Positions 43,758-52,525 of a DNA stretch of 64,000 bases are shown piece after piece. Position numbers and translations under genes: made by a program. Origin of the DNA: DASXZH01 sp036502005 (GTDB lineage: Bacteria; Armatimonadota; Fimbriimonadia; Fimbriimonadales; Fimbriimonadaceae); contig DASXZH010000016.1 of NCBI GenBank assembly GCA_036502005.1, forward strand, positions 1 through 64,000. Reading direction: 5' to 3'. The notes beneath the pieces were generated by a model that saw nothing but the letters and a program-made list of their open reading frames with translations, was not told the DNA's origin and did no database searches. Each line of letters starts with the position of its first letter. The first letter of the stretch is position 1.

Positions 43758-43777
43758 GAGCGTTCATACGAACGCTC
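43758..43777. promoter_or_regulatory. Palindromic operator candidate before the reductase gene
   Basis: GAGCGTTC-ATAC-GAACGCTC is a perfect 8 bp inverted repeat with a 4 bp spacer directly in front of the reductase ATG. Its size suits a TetR, MarR or HxlR-type dimer. No such regulator gene is next to it. A transcript hairpin that blocks the ribosome-binding site is an alternative. Confidence 0.45.
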
Positions 43778-43860
43778 TATGAAAACTGATCCAATCTGAG
43801 CGTCAACACTTTTGGCGACCCAATGAAAATAACCCTATAAACCCTAGAAACTTGGCAACC

Positions 43861-45132
43861 CTACGCTGCCTGAGTCTGGCCAAACTCCAAAGGCTTCGGT
43901 GCAGCGTCGTCCATCAAATCCTTGGCAGTGCGTCCACTCTCCGGGAAGGAGCTATAACCGAGCTCGATCCGGACCGGGCTATTCGCCGCATAGCGAACGG
44001 ACATCCATTGGCTGATCTTGGCCAGCAAGCGGTCCCAAACTACATCAATGTTTTGGCCCGTGGAGGGAAGCAAAATCCCAAAACCATCTCTGCCGTAGCG
44101 GCAAACCAGGTCCAACCGGCGAAGGTTATCGCGGAAGAACTCTGCGGCGTCGGCCAGAAAATCGGTTACGCTCTGCTCGCCATAAAACTGTTTCAGCGTA
44201 TCCAGGCCCTCAAAGTTCACAAGCACCAGGCCAAGGGAGTGAGATTCGCAGGAGGCGCGGTGAAGCTCTTCTTCCAACCGCATCTTCATGAACGCCTCGG
44301 AGTAGGCGCCGGTAGCCGATTCAATTACCTCGTAATCGATGGCGGAAGCTTGGCGGCGAAGCACTCGGTCCTTATCACCCTCGCTCACCAAGATCTTGCG
44401 AAGCTTGGCTAAAGATTGGCGGAGGATGTGGGAAACGTAGTTGCAAGAGATATCGAGCTTGGCGGCGATCTCGGTCTGGTTCATGGCTTCGAAGTGGAAG
44501 AGAACCAACACTTCTCGCTCCAGGTCTCGGAGCTGCTTCATGGCGTGCTCCAGAACCATTCGATCTTCCATGCTGAGCTGCTCCGGGCAGAAGGCAGCGG
44601 CATCTAGCTTCTCGACCTCTGTATCACCCTCTTCATCTCCATTGGGGGCCGAATCGAGAGAAGCGACTTTGAGCATTTCTTGAGTCAGGAACACTTCTCG
44701 CACAGCCGATTCGCTGATGCCAATGGCATCGGCAACTTCGCGCTCGGTAGGAATTCGAGCGTGCTGCTGCTGAAGGCCGTTATAAGCGCGCATCACCTTG
44801 TGGCGCAGCTCCTGCAGCCAGGCTGGGTGCCGAATCGTCTGTGTTCGGTCCCGCAGATAATGCTTGATTTCACCGGCGACCAGATAGGTTGCGTAGGTGT
44901 TAAACCGTACGCCGGCCGAGGTATCAAACTTAGTCAGCGCATTGAGAAGGCCCACAAAGCCCACCTGCACTAAATCCTCTATGGGTTCCAAGCCTGCAAA
45001 TCTGCGCGCGATCCTTTCCACCATCGGCGCATATTGCAAGATGATCAGGTCTTTCAGGTCCTCGCGCGGGTTCTCTAGATACCGCTGCACGAGGGACTCT
45101 GGGTCCAGATGCAATTCATTGTTTTCCGACAT
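43861..45132 (-). CDS. Sigma-70 family factor fused to a degenerate GGDEF domain
   Basis: A 423-residue fusion. Residues about 25-260 form an alternative sigma factor of the FliA/SigB class: region 2 has DLVQVGFVGLLNALTKFD and FNTYATYLVAGEIKHYLRDR, region 3 is present, and region 4 has LRDLEREVLVLFHFEAMNQ and a C-terminal helix-turn-helix. Residues about 270-415 look like a GGDEF domain: LGLVLVNFEGLDTLKQFYG and CRYGRDGFGILLP, where the signature GGDEF reads GRDGF, so it is probably not a working cyclase and may sense GTP or a cyclic dinucleotide. The upstream neighbour is pilC, so control of pili is possible. Confidence 0.88.
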   Translation of the reverse strand: MSENNELHLDPESLVQRYLENPREDLKDLIILQYAPMVERIARRFAGLEPIEDLVQVGFVGLLNALTKFDTSAGVRFNTYATYLVAGEIKHYLRDRTQTIRHPAWLQELRHKVMRAYNGLQQQHARIPTEREVADAIGISESAVREVFLTQEMLKVASLDSAPNGDEEGDTEVEKLDAAAFCPEQLSMEDRMVLEHAMKQLRDLEREVLVLFHFEAMNQTEIAAKLDISCNYVSHILRQSLAKLRKILVSEGDKDRVLRRQASAIDYEVIESATGAYSEAFMKMRLEEELHRASCESHSLGLVLVNFEGLDTLKQFYGEQSVTDFLADAAEFFRDNLRRLDLVCRYGRDGFGILLPSTGQNIDVVWDRLLAKISQWMSVRYAANSPVRIELGYSSFPESGRTAKDLMDDAAPKPLEFGQTQAA

Positions 45133-45187
45133 TCATCACTCCGTTGAATTCTGCCCTGTTGGTAATCCTTTACCAACTCTTTGAAGG

Positions 45188-45251
45188 GGCCGAGCCAACC
45201 CAGCTCGGCCTGCAACTCTATTCAGTTTTCCACTTCCGGCCTAGCCGGAAG
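45188..45251 (-). terminator. Two hairpins between pilC and the sigma-factor gene
   Basis: GGCCGAGC-N7-GCTCGGCC (45188-45210) and CTTCCGGC-CTA-GCCGGAAG (45233-45251) are two perfect 8 bp stems just after the pilC stop. On the minus strand a GGAAAAC follows the first but no long T-run. They may partly end the pilC transcript before the sigma-factor gene. Confidence 0.55.
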
Positions 45252-45253
45252 CT

Positions 45254-46462
45254 TTACTTGACGCTGGTTACCAGCTTGAAGATCGGGGTCATAACCGAGA
45301 TTGCGATGAATCCTACAACGCAACCCATGAAGATGATAAGCATGGGCTCAATCATCGAGGTTAATCCCTTAACCGTCTGCTCCACTTCCGCATCGTAAAA
45401 ATCGCCTACCTTTACGAGCATCTCAGAAAGACGGCCGGACTCTTCGCCGACGTCGATCATGGTGGTAACCATGTTGGGGAACAAGCCTGACTTGGCAAGC
45501 GGCTCCGAAAGCTTTTGGCCCTCGCGAATGCTGTTCCTTGTGGCGTCGATGGCTTCCGTAAGAACCCTGTTGTTCAAGGTCTCTCCAACGATTTCAAGGC
45601 TGCGCATCATGGGTACGCCGCTGTTAATCAGGGTTCCAAAAGTTCGCGTGAAGCGAGCGATGCTCATCTTGAGCACGATTTCGCCAACCACGGGAAACTT
45701 CAGTTTCATATAATCGATCTGATACCGACCCTTGGGTGTTTTGCTATATTGCTTGAAAGCGATAAAAGCAACTATTGCGGCAATAATCATCATCCACCAG
45801 GAGGACTGGCAGAAATCGCCTATTGCAAAAAGGGCTGCGGTAATGGCCGGAAGCTTGACATCCATTCCATTGAAGATCTCTTTGAACTTCGGCAGAACGA
45901 ATGTGAACAAAGCGGCCAACATGACGAACGAGAAGATCAGAACGAGGACGGGATACATCATCGCAGCCTTGATCTTTCCCCGGACTTCGTTTTCGTATTC
46001 AAGGAAACAAGCAAGACGATCGAGGATCTGGTCCAAGATACCGCCGACTTCAGCGGCGCGGATCATGTTGATATACAGTTTGCTGAATACGAGAGGCTGT
46101 TTCGCCAAAGCCTCGTTCAGAGTCAAACCGCCGCGAACATCGTTGGTAACCGCTTCAAGAGCGGGCTTTAAAGTTTGATCCTTACACTGGCCCGTGAGAA
46201 TATCCAAACATCGAAGGATGGGGATACCAGCGTCGATCATCGTTGCGAACTGGCGCGAGAAAATAACAACTGCTTTTGGCTTGATTTTCTTCTTGCCAAA
46301 GCTCTTATTCATTCCTCCGCCTTTGCTCGATTTGCGAATATCGGTGCAGTGCATCGATTGGTCTCGCAACTTAGCAAGCACTAATTGTTCGCTATCTGCC
46401 TCCATGGTGGCCTTAACGGTTTTGCCGTTTGAGTCTATGGCCGTGTAAGCAAAGATAGGCAT
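45254..46462 (-). CDS. pilC: Type IV pilus/type II secretion inner-membrane platform protein PilC
   Basis: A 402-residue protein of the PilC/GspF family, the membrane platform that works with a pilus ATPase to assemble pilins. It opens PIFAYTAIDSNGKTVKATMEA, as usual for the family, and has two T2SSF domains (about 70-195 and 275-395) with three membrane helices and repeated GVPMMRSLEIVGE-type motifs. I start at 46462 because GGAGGAG lies 8 bp ahead; the open frame extends 51 bp further but with no family similarity. No other pilus gene is adjacent, though two prepilin genes lie elsewhere in the window. Confidence 0.93.
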   Translation of the reverse strand: MPIFAYTAIDSNGKTVKATMEADSEQLVLAKLRDQSMHCTDIRKSSKGGGMNKSFGKKKIKPKAVVIFSRQFATMIDAGIPILRCLDILTGQCKDQTLKPALEAVTNDVRGGLTLNEALAKQPLVFSKLYINMIRAAEVGGILDQILDRLACFLEYENEVRGKIKAAMMYPVLVLIFSFVMLAALFTFVLPKFKEIFNGMDVKLPAITAALFAIGDFCQSSWWMMIIAAIVAFIAFKQYSKTPKGRYQIDYMKLKFPVVGEIVLKMSIARFTRTFGTLINSGVPMMRSLEIVGETLNNRVLTEAIDATRNSIREGQKLSEPLAKSGLFPNMVTTMIDVGEESGRLSEMLVKVGDFYDAEVEQTVKGLTSMIEPMLIIFMGCVVGFIAISVMTPIFKLVTSVK

Positions 46463-46593
46463 GCAGTCTTCTCCTCCTGATACGAGTAACGTGAGTCCAT
46501 CACGTTTGTCCAAGTTAGATTCTCGGTATTCGTGTTTTGGAAACTAACGGGGATGCCAAAGGGAATTTAAAAAAATGCAAAACCTAGCAAATC

Positions 46594-46785
46594 GAGGGGA
46601 TAGGCGATGGGGGATAGCGGATTGGCAAAGGTTCTTTGCCGGATCGAGAAGTTCCGCTAAGTTTGGGTCACATAGTTTTTGCGTTCGAAAGCTGTTGACC
46701 TTGAATCTAAAGCCGTAAAGCCGATACGGACAGTGTTCGAACTCCGATCCGCCATCCCCTATCCCCTATCACCTATCCCCTCTGA
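46594..46785. repeat. Heptamer array in inverted pair (CCCCTAT type)
   Basis: Left: GAGGGGATAGGCGATGGGGG (46594 on). Right: ATCCCCTATCCCCTATCACC then TATCCCCTC (46754-46781), a 7 bp repeat CCCCTAT/CACCTAT. The left part is the reverse complement of the right, about 130 bp away, so a long hairpin can form. The gap 46463-46875 has no supported gene; a promoter for the next gene may lie at its end. Confidence 0.65.
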
Positions 46786-46875
46786 GATTCGCACCCCATG
46801 CCCGTTCCGAGAGGGCAAAAATATTGACATACGACCGCATCCCTTTTTACGCCTAATGGTTTGGGAGAGAAGAAA

Positions 46876-47097
46876 ATGTGGACCAAAGGATTTTCCGCAG
46901 AGATGTACGCTGGGCTGCTATTGAACCAAAACGCCGAAAACGAAGTGTTTGACGTCTGGGTTGGAAATGAAGAGGAGCTAACGAGGATCGCAGGGGCGTT
47001 TGAGTCGACTTACAACTGCACGGTTATTCGGGAGCACGCCCGAATGATTACGGTTTGCTGCCCTGAGGCAGCCCTTCCGGATAGCGCGATCTACTAA
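46876..47097 (+). CDS. Hypothetical small protein before the melA-like gene
   Basis: A 73-residue acidic protein (MWTKGFSAEMYAGLLL...), not recognised. GGGAGAGAAG lies before the ATG and the frame ends 9 bp before the GH4 gene on the same strand, which supports it. It looks like a single alpha/beta domain (VWVGNEEELTRIAGAFESTY) with no membrane part or signal. Confidence 0.6.
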   Translation: MWTKGFSAEMYAGLLLNQNAENEVFDVWVGNEEELTRIAGAFESTYNCTVIREHARMITVCCPEAALPDSAIY

Positions 47098-47106
47098 AAT
47101 AGATTT

Positions 47107-48480
47107 GTGGCTACCCTAACCGTTCCCGACCTCAACGTTGTCGGTCTCGAAGGCTCAATGCCGCGTCCGATCAATGTGACCATGATCGGCGCAGGCAGCT
47201 TCTTTACAAGCTCGATCTTACGCGATGTCTTGCTGATGCCCCGAACTGCCGGCGGTGAGTTGCGGCTTATTGACATCGATGCGAGCCGGTTGGCTTTAAG
47301 CGAAAAGCTAATGCACCGCATTTTGGAGCAGGTCCCGGGAGGGGAGCTGTGGAAAGTGCGTGCGAGCACGGACCGGCTTGAGCTTTTGCCCGGGACCGAT
47401 TACATCGTGAACGCGATAGAAGTGAGTGGCATGGAAGCTGTCCGCGCCGACAATGATATTCCGCTTGAGTTTGGAGTGAGCCAATGCATCGGAGACACGA
47501 TCGGCCCGGGCGGGCTTTTTAAAGCACTGCGAACCATTCCGGTTTGGATCCAGATTCTTCAGGACGCCGAGCGGCTCTGCCCTCAGGCCGTTGTCTTGAA
47601 CTACACCAACCCAATGAATATGATGTGCCTGGCGGCGGCGCGGACGAGCAAGCTGCCCGTGGTGGGGCTTTGCCATTCGGTGCAAGGGACTTCGCAGATG
47701 CTGGCGGGTTACGCGGAAGTTGAATACGGGGACATGAAGTGGAAGTGTGCGGGTATTAACCACTTGGCCTGGTTCACGGAGTTGCGTGGTCCGGGCGGCC
47801 GCGACCTGTACCCCTTGTTGAAGTCAAAGGCTGCAGACCGTTCGAGCGATTTTGCGAAGGCGGAGCCGGTTAGGACTGACATGATGCTTCATTTCGGAGC
47901 TTTTATCACGGAGTCCAGCGGGCACCTGAGCGAATATCTTCCCTACTACCGCAAGCGCAAAGACTTGATGGACAAGTACACCGACACTGGTTATCGTGGC
48001 GAAGAAAGTTTCTACGCCGACAACTGGCCGAACTGGCGTCGCGGGCAGGACGAAGCGCGGGCTAAGCAGATTGAAGGTTCGGAGAAGATCAATTTAGAAA
48101 GGTCGCACGAGTACGGCGCGTGGATCATCGAGGCCATAGAAAAGCACAAGCCGGTTGTGATTTATGGCAATGTGCCCAACTACGGGACCATTTCGAACTT
48201 GCCTGAGGACGGGTGTGTGGAAGTTGCTTGTTTGATCGACCGAAACGGCATTCAGAAGACGCAGTTTGGGCGTTTGCCAAAGCAAATGGCAGCGATTTGC
48301 GATTCGAATATGCGGTTTTTTGATATCGCCGCCGACGCGGCGATCTATCGCTCGCGGGAGTTAGCCGCCCAGGCTTTGATGCTCGATCCGTTGACCTCAG
48401 CGGTCTGCTGCCCGGCGGAGATCAAGTCGATGACGGAGAAGATGTTTGAGGCGGAGGCGGAGTTGTTGCGGGGGTTTTGA
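47107..48480 (+). CDS. melA: GH4 alpha-galactosidase (MelA-like)
   Basis: A 457-residue GH4 enzyme. These use NAD+ and a divalent metal in an unusual oxidation-elimination route. The N-terminal Rossmann fold has VTMIGAGSFFTSSIL; further on come DTIGPGGLFKALRTIP, LNYTNPMNMMC, GLCHSVQGTSQML (metal-binding Cys and His) and GINHLAWF. The CHSVQ and DCVEVACLIDRNGIQ blocks match MelA more closely than the phospho-glucosidases. There is no signal peptide, so it acts on melibiose-like or galactoside sugars in the cytoplasm. The start is a GTG at 47107. Confidence 0.9.
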   Translation: MATLTVPDLNVVGLEGSMPRPINVTMIGAGSFFTSSILRDVLLMPRTAGGELRLIDIDASRLALSEKLMHRILEQVPGGELWKVRASTDRLELLPGTDYIVNAIEVSGMEAVRADNDIPLEFGVSQCIGDTIGPGGLFKALRTIPVWIQILQDAERLCPQAVVLNYTNPMNMMCLAAARTSKLPVVGLCHSVQGTSQMLAGYAEVEYGDMKWKCAGINHLAWFTELRGPGGRDLYPLLKSKAADRSSDFAKAEPVRTDMMLHFGAFITESSGHLSEYLPYYRKRKDLMDKYTDTGYRGEESFYADNWPNWRRGQDEARAKQIEGSEKINLERSHEYGAWIIEAIEKHKPVVIYGNVPNYGTISNLPEDGCVEVACLIDRNGIQKTQFGRLPKQMAAICDSNMRFFDIAADAAIYRSRELAAQALMLDPLTSAVCCPAEIKSMTEKMFEAEAELLRGF

Positions 48481-48495
48481 GGGTGTTCATTTGTA

Positions 48496-48595
48496 GCACC
48501 GCCTCCGGGGTACCGGATTATGGGGTTGCCTTCCGGTGGCGGCGCTTCGCTTACCACCGGCTACCGGGGTTTCATGCCTCCGGCATGGGGAGACA
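48496..48595 (+). repeat. GC-rich hairpin repeat after the melA-like gene
   Basis: CCGGTGG-N14-CCACCGG (48533-48560) and CATGCC-TCC-GGCATG (48573-48587) are two perfect stems; TGCCTTCCGGTGGCGGCGCT and TTTCATGCCTCCGGCATGGG look like a known-style genome repeat of planctomycete/armatimonad genomes. It could also stop the GH4 transcript. Confidence 0.5.
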
Positions 48596-48651
48596 CGTCA
48601 TAAGTTGGGAAAAAGATGTCGGTGTTGGGTCTATCTTCACCCACCGTGAGT

Positions 48652-48951
48652 TCACACAAAAACGGGAAACGAAATTGCGTTGCCTAGCGCGACAGGATCG
48701 ACTGACGTCATTCGTGGGTCTTTGGATCGCACCAATATAGCGCGAACGATTTCGTAAAGGTCGCCGTAAGGCATGGGTCCCTCAAGCCCGGCAAGTTCCT
48801 CCTCAATCTGGCGACGGATTGCCAAGCGAGGGATGTCGGTTTCGTAGTACCACACTGTTTTGCTCTCGAAACGCCAGAAACCGACGCGGACCCGATTTGG
48901 TCTTAGTCCCGCTTGAAAGGATCGTGCGATTTGGTGAGTTCTGCTAGCCAT
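48652..48951 (-). CDS. Hypothetical protein
   Basis: A 99-residue basic protein that I do not recognise. The C-terminal half (IPRLAIRRQIEEELAGLEGP, then YGDLYEIVRAIL) could be helical. No clear ribosome-binding site is seen, so it is less certain than its neighbours. It is convergent with the GH4 gene across a repeat. Confidence 0.45.
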   Translation of the reverse strand: MASRTHQIARSFQAGLRPNRVRVGFWRFESKTVWYYETDIPRLAIRRQIEEELAGLEGPMPYGDLYEIVRAILVRSKDPRMTSVDPVALGNAISFPVFV

Positions 48952-49021
48952 CCAAACGACTAGACGATTACCAGATCATTATTGGCGCGGGCAGCAGAAT
49001 CGCCCAAATGAAAACGTTTCG

Positions 49022-49100
49022 ACCGCTTACCGTTTACCGCTTACCGTTTACCGCTTACCGTTTACCGTTTACCGTTTACCCTTCGCGGTTTACCGTTTAC
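49022..49100 (+). repeat. Heptamer array (CGTTTAC/CGCTTAC)
   Basis: Units of 7 bp alternate between CGCTTAC and CGTTTAC for at least eight copies, then degrade near 49081 into TTCGCGGTTTACCGTTTAC. It lies just after the stop of the gene at 49105-49656 on the minus strand. Unlike the other heptamer arrays, I see no inverted partner nearby. Confidence 0.8.
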
Positions 49101-49104
49101 TCTT

Positions 49105-49656
49105 CTAAGCCTCAAAACCATTCGTCCAGCCCTGCAGCGCAAAGCCTTCAAAACTTGCCCGAACCAAGCTCAAGCCATAGCGGTACTTCTCAAACGCAGA
49201 GCTTAGTTTTCTAAACGTCTCTGCCTCGTCCTCGTAAGGCGAATGCTCGAACGTGCTCACCACGTGGTAGCTAAACTTGCCCTGCTTGGTGTAGTCGACC
49301 ATGAAATCCTTCGAGCCCGGCGCTTTAAGCTGCATCAGGTGCTCGGGGAAGAGGCCGCTCCAGAACATAACAAAATCGCCAATATGCTTGTGGACTTCGC
49401 GCTCACGGTCGAATGAGTCGGCATTGTAGCGAATATCGCCTTCCAGCATCATCTCGGCAACGCTTTCGATCCGGTGCCCGAAGGCGTCCTTCACCGAGTA
49501 GATTCGGTCATCGTGGAGGAACGTGACAAGCATGTCCTCAAGGTAGTTGATGACGTCTTCGTCGTTGCTGAGTCCAAGTCTGTCGCAGAAGCTCTCGTGA
49601 AGAGCTTCGTTGAAAAACTGTCTGATGGGGTGGTTTCCGTCTATCTTTCGTCTCAT
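49105..49656 (-). CDS. Hypothetical protein
   Basis: A 183-residue acidic, soluble protein, not recognised. Composition and the run HPIRQFFNEALHESFCDRLGL then YLEDMLVTFLHDDRIY suggest a mainly helical protein. I start at the ATG at 49656, which has AAGGTGG 6 bp ahead; an in-frame GTG lies 9 bp upstream. It stands alone between two heptamer arrays. Confidence 0.65.
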   Translation of the reverse strand: MRRKIDGNHPIRQFFNEALHESFCDRLGLSNDEDVINYLEDMLVTFLHDDRIYSVKDAFGHRIESVAEMMLEGDIRYNADSFDREREVHKHIGDFVMFWSGLFPEHLMQLKAPGSKDFMVDYTKQGKFSYHVVSTFEHSPYEDEAETFRKLSSAFEKYRYGLSLVRASFEGFALQGWTNGFEA

Positions 49657-49835
49657 GATTTCCACCTTCGAAAATGGAGCCTAACTTTAACACTTGGAAT
49701 CCGATTCTGGATCTCCCCAGGTATTTCTACGAGGTCTCTATTTTTCTTGGCTTATTAATTAATACGACTGACGGTTAGGTTAAAGGTTTTTGTTTCAGGC
49801 TTAGGAATTGTTAAGGGATGGAGGATGGGGGGATA

Positions 49836-50036
49836 GTCGAACGTCGAAGGCCGAAAGTCGAGGGTCGAAAGCCAGAAGGAAACTGGCTTAGAGCGTTTCT
49901 AAAAGATTTCTTCCTGGAACGACATTTCAGATTCGCAGATTAGCCAGCAACTTGTTCTCCGGCATTCGACTTTCGACGTTCGACCTTCGACTTTCGAATT
50001 TCGACTTCAATCGCTTTCGACCTTCGACTTTCAACC
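49836..50036. repeat. Heptamer array in inverted pair (TTCGACT type)
   Basis: Left: GTCGAACGTCGAAGGCCGAA and on (49836-49873). Right: TTCGACTTTCGACGTTCGAC and on (49964-50036), about ten imperfect CGACTTT units. The two are reverse complements about 90 bp apart. The gap 49657-50072 holds no gene. Confidence 0.75.
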
Positions 50037-50072
50037 TATCCACCCAACTCAGAGAGATGCCAAGATATTTCC

Positions 50073-50594
50073 ATGCCCATCCGCTTAGCAACCGTAGCCG
50101 ATGCGCAAGAAATAGCCATCGTCCACGTGAAAGCCTGGCAGAAATCTTACGCGGGGATCGTGCCCGATCACGTTTTGGATAACCTCTCGATTGAGAGCAG
50201 AACCAAGCGATGGGAAGAGATATTAGTCAACCCAGAAACTAAATCCACCACCTGGGTTTTAGAAGCGGATGGGCACATACTTGGCTGGTGCAGCATCGGC
50301 CCGAACCGAGATGAAGGCTCTTCTGAGTTGAGTGGGGAGGTATGGGCCATGTATGTTCATCCAGATGCTCAGCGGAAAGGAGTTGGCACGGCCCTGATGC
50401 AGCAGGCCATTTCGGCACTTCGAAATGCGGGCTATGAGGATGCGATTCTCTGGGTCTTGACTAACAACACGCAGGGTCGCTTTTTTTATGAAGCGACTGG
50501 TTGGAAGGAAACGCTCGCCACAAAAGAAATAGAAATGGGCGGGACGGCGTTGCTCGAAACCCGCTACGAAATCTACCTGGGCCTCATCCATTAG
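50073..50594 (+). CDS. GNAT-family N-acetyltransferase
   Basis: A 173-residue GNAT protein: PIRLATVADAQEIAIVHVKAW opens the fold, and YVHPDAQRKGVGTALMQQAI holds the acetyl-CoA pyrophosphate loop (RxGxG/A). RFFYEATGW near residue 140 is the usual final helix. The substrate cannot be told from sequence; small molecules and protein N-termini are both possible. Confidence 0.88.
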   Translation: MPIRLATVADAQEIAIVHVKAWQKSYAGIVPDHVLDNLSIESRTKRWEEILVNPETKSTTWVLEADGHILGWCSIGPNRDEGSSELSGEVWAMYVHPDAQRKGVGTALMQQAISALRNAGYEDAILWVLTNNTQGRFFYEATGWKETLATKEIEMGGTALLETRYEIYLGLIH

Positions 50595-50677
50595 GCCAGT
50601 TGGCGTACTGTAAAGTATTTGCCGCCACAGCAAAGGAAGCGATCAACGGAAGCTCAAGCAAGGTAAAACCACTGAAT

Positions 50678-51331
50678 ATGAACTTTCTTTTAGCCCTCGT
50701 TTTAGCTGTCGTTTCTTTGCCCCAACGGGATTCCCAGGAGATGAACACCTACGGCAAAACGCCCGACCAAATCGCGGCCATGGGCGAGGATGCCTGGAAC
50801 ACATACTATCTGAACAAAGCGGGAGATTCCACCCCAACCGAAGAAAACTCCTATAACCTCTATGCAACCTTGATGGCGGTTATTAACGACGGCCTCGCCA
50901 AAGAAAAAGGCAAGAAAACCGAACTGGCAAAAATCCGAAAAGTTCTTCCCGCTTTTGGGGTCGATTGCACTGAGATCGGCAGCGACATCACCCAGGGGGG
51001 AACGATGTGGAACGTTTGCGCCAATCAACTCATGGCTGATTCGGAAGCCGTTGGCTACAAATATCTAAAAGGAAAGCCGAGCGGGAAACACTACCTCGTT
51101 TCGGATGTTGAAAAGCAATTCGCCGTGCTGGATAAAACGATCGAATCGAACCACACAAACGCCGACACCAAGGCAAACTTTAACTACAAAGACGCCAAAG
51201 AAAGTTTAACAAAAGCACGTCAGGACTTTAAGAAAGTGGTCGCGGTGGCGTCCCACATGTACCGCAACGATTCCGATTTACTGCTCGGCTACTGCGCTAA
51301 CTGGGCAAAAGTTGCTCAAGGGTCCAACTAA
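50678..51331 (+). CDS. Exported hypothetical protein
   Basis: A 217-residue protein with a short signal peptide (MNFLLALVLAVVSLP). The rest is rich in Lys and helical segments, with two Cys (about 97 and 112). I do not recognise a family. The start at 50678 is chosen because it gives the signal peptide; the open frame extends further over the end of the acetyltransferase gene without family content. Its stop overlaps that of the convergent gene by 4 bp. Confidence 0.65.
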   Translation: MNFLLALVLAVVSLPQRDSQEMNTYGKTPDQIAAMGEDAWNTYYLNKAGDSTPTEENSYNLYATLMAVINDGLAKEKGKKTELAKIRKVLPAFGVDCTEIGSDITQGGTMWNVCANQLMADSEAVGYKYLKGKPSGKHYLVSDVEKQFAVLDKTIESNHTNADTKANFNYKDAKESLTKARQDFKKVVAVASHMYRNDSDLLLGYCANWAKVAQGSN

Positions 51332-52428
51332 CCCCGCGAGCCGGCAGGTTCGGTAACAGAACCATGCTCGATCACGGCAACTCCATCGGAGTGCCGTCCC
51401 ATCTGCATCCACTTGTCAGCCGAGCCGGTGTAAAACGTGACGACTAAACTCCGAGTTTCCACGTGGTGCTTGATAGAAGCCAAGATATGAAACTGCTTCA
51501 TCAGCTTTTCGGCCATTAGCCTCACATTGTAGATATAAGAATCATCCACAACCTTGCCGCCCGCGCCCTTTTTGTAATCCATCACAAGGCTGTGGCCAGT
51601 TACGCCCCAGGCCGCCAATGGTTTCTTGCTAATGTTGAAATCCTTCTTGTACCGTTGGGCCAATTTCTTGCAGGCGCGGTAAGTCACCTTTGTGAAGAAA
51701 ATCGGGTCGAGGCCCTTATTGCGCCGAGGAACAAAGAGGCGAAGCTCCTTCGAGTTGTTGTAAACGGCGGATACATACCGCTTGTCCTTGGTAAAGAACA
51801 TAGTGCTGATCAAGCCATCGGGCACCGTTTCGCACTTGATTTCGAAAGATCGCGCCACGACATCGGCCAGCAGTGGAACCCACTTGTCGTAAGCCTTATT
51901 GATGCCGGCGTGGTCATCGCGGCCCGTGCCGGGATATTTCAGCATGACGGCATAGCCGTTCACGGAATAGTCCACGGTCACCATGGTTACGGGAACCGGT
52001 TCGCGCACCATAAAGCCTTGCTCCACCAGCCTTTGGCCGGCCACTCGCGTGGCAAGATACGGTTTGCCTTTCAGCTTTTCGCGCCAAGTTAGCTTTTTAG
52101 GTTGCTCAGCCGTTTCAGATTCTTCCGCCGGCCTCTTGAAAGTGATGACGACTTCTTTCGCGGACCAATCAAGCTCAACAAGAAGATTTCGCCAGTAGGT
52201 TAGAGTCTTGGCGTAGTTTTCGAGAGCTTCTTTTTGCTCGCCGGTGAAGCCGTTCCGCGGAGCGGGAAGAGTCGCTGAATGCCCGGAAATGCCCCTCTCA
52301 TCGAGGATTTCCCGCACTTCAACGTTTTTAGGCGGGAGGTAGCCCGTCATCTTGGCGGCGTCGTCTAAAAAGTTTAAGAGGTAGCCAAGGGCGGCGGATG
52401 CCGGGGCTGTGGTTCCGGTTTTACTCAT
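51328..52428 (-). CDS. Hypothetical protein
   Basis: A 366-residue soluble, basic protein without a recognised family, signal peptide or membrane segment. It looks like two alpha/beta parts: about 60-180 (EVVITFKRPAEE, then LTWREKLKGKPYLATRVAG) and about 185-340 (VTVDYSVNGYAVMLKYPG, then VTFYTGSADKWMQMG). No enzymatic motif was found. It is convergent with the exported protein at 50678 and diverges from the nitroreductase. Confidence 0.7.
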   Translation of the reverse strand: MSKTGTTAPASAALGYLLNFLDDAAKMTGYLPPKNVEVREILDERGISGHSATLPAPRNGFTGEQKEALENYAKTLTYWRNLLVELDWSAKEVVITFKRPAEESETAEQPKKLTWREKLKGKPYLATRVAGQRLVEQGFMVREPVPVTMVTVDYSVNGYAVMLKYPGTGRDDHAGINKAYDKWVPLLADVVARSFEIKCETVPDGLISTMFFTKDKRYVSAVYNNSKELRLFVPRRNKGLDPIFFTKVTYRACKKLAQRYKKDFNISKKPLAAWGVTGHSLVMDYKKGAGGKVVDDSYIYNVRLMAEKLMKQFHILASIKHHVETRSLVVTFYTGSADKWMQMGRHSDGVAVIEHGSVTEPAGSRG

Positions 52429-52525
52429 AGCTCGCGTCCATCCTCACGCATATCACTAGCATACGACATTTAGTTGAAGAAGGAAAATCCTACTACGGGT
52501 AGTAAGTCCCATTCAGAATAGAGAC

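Noticed and set aside
46679..46924. An 81-residue plus-strand frame before the small gene at 46876
   Set aside because: It runs across the CCCCTAT array and overlaps the better supported small gene; its sequence is low complexity.
49022..49100. CRISPR-like array
   Set aside because: The units are 7 bp with no spacers and no cas genes nearby; it is a simple tandem repeat.
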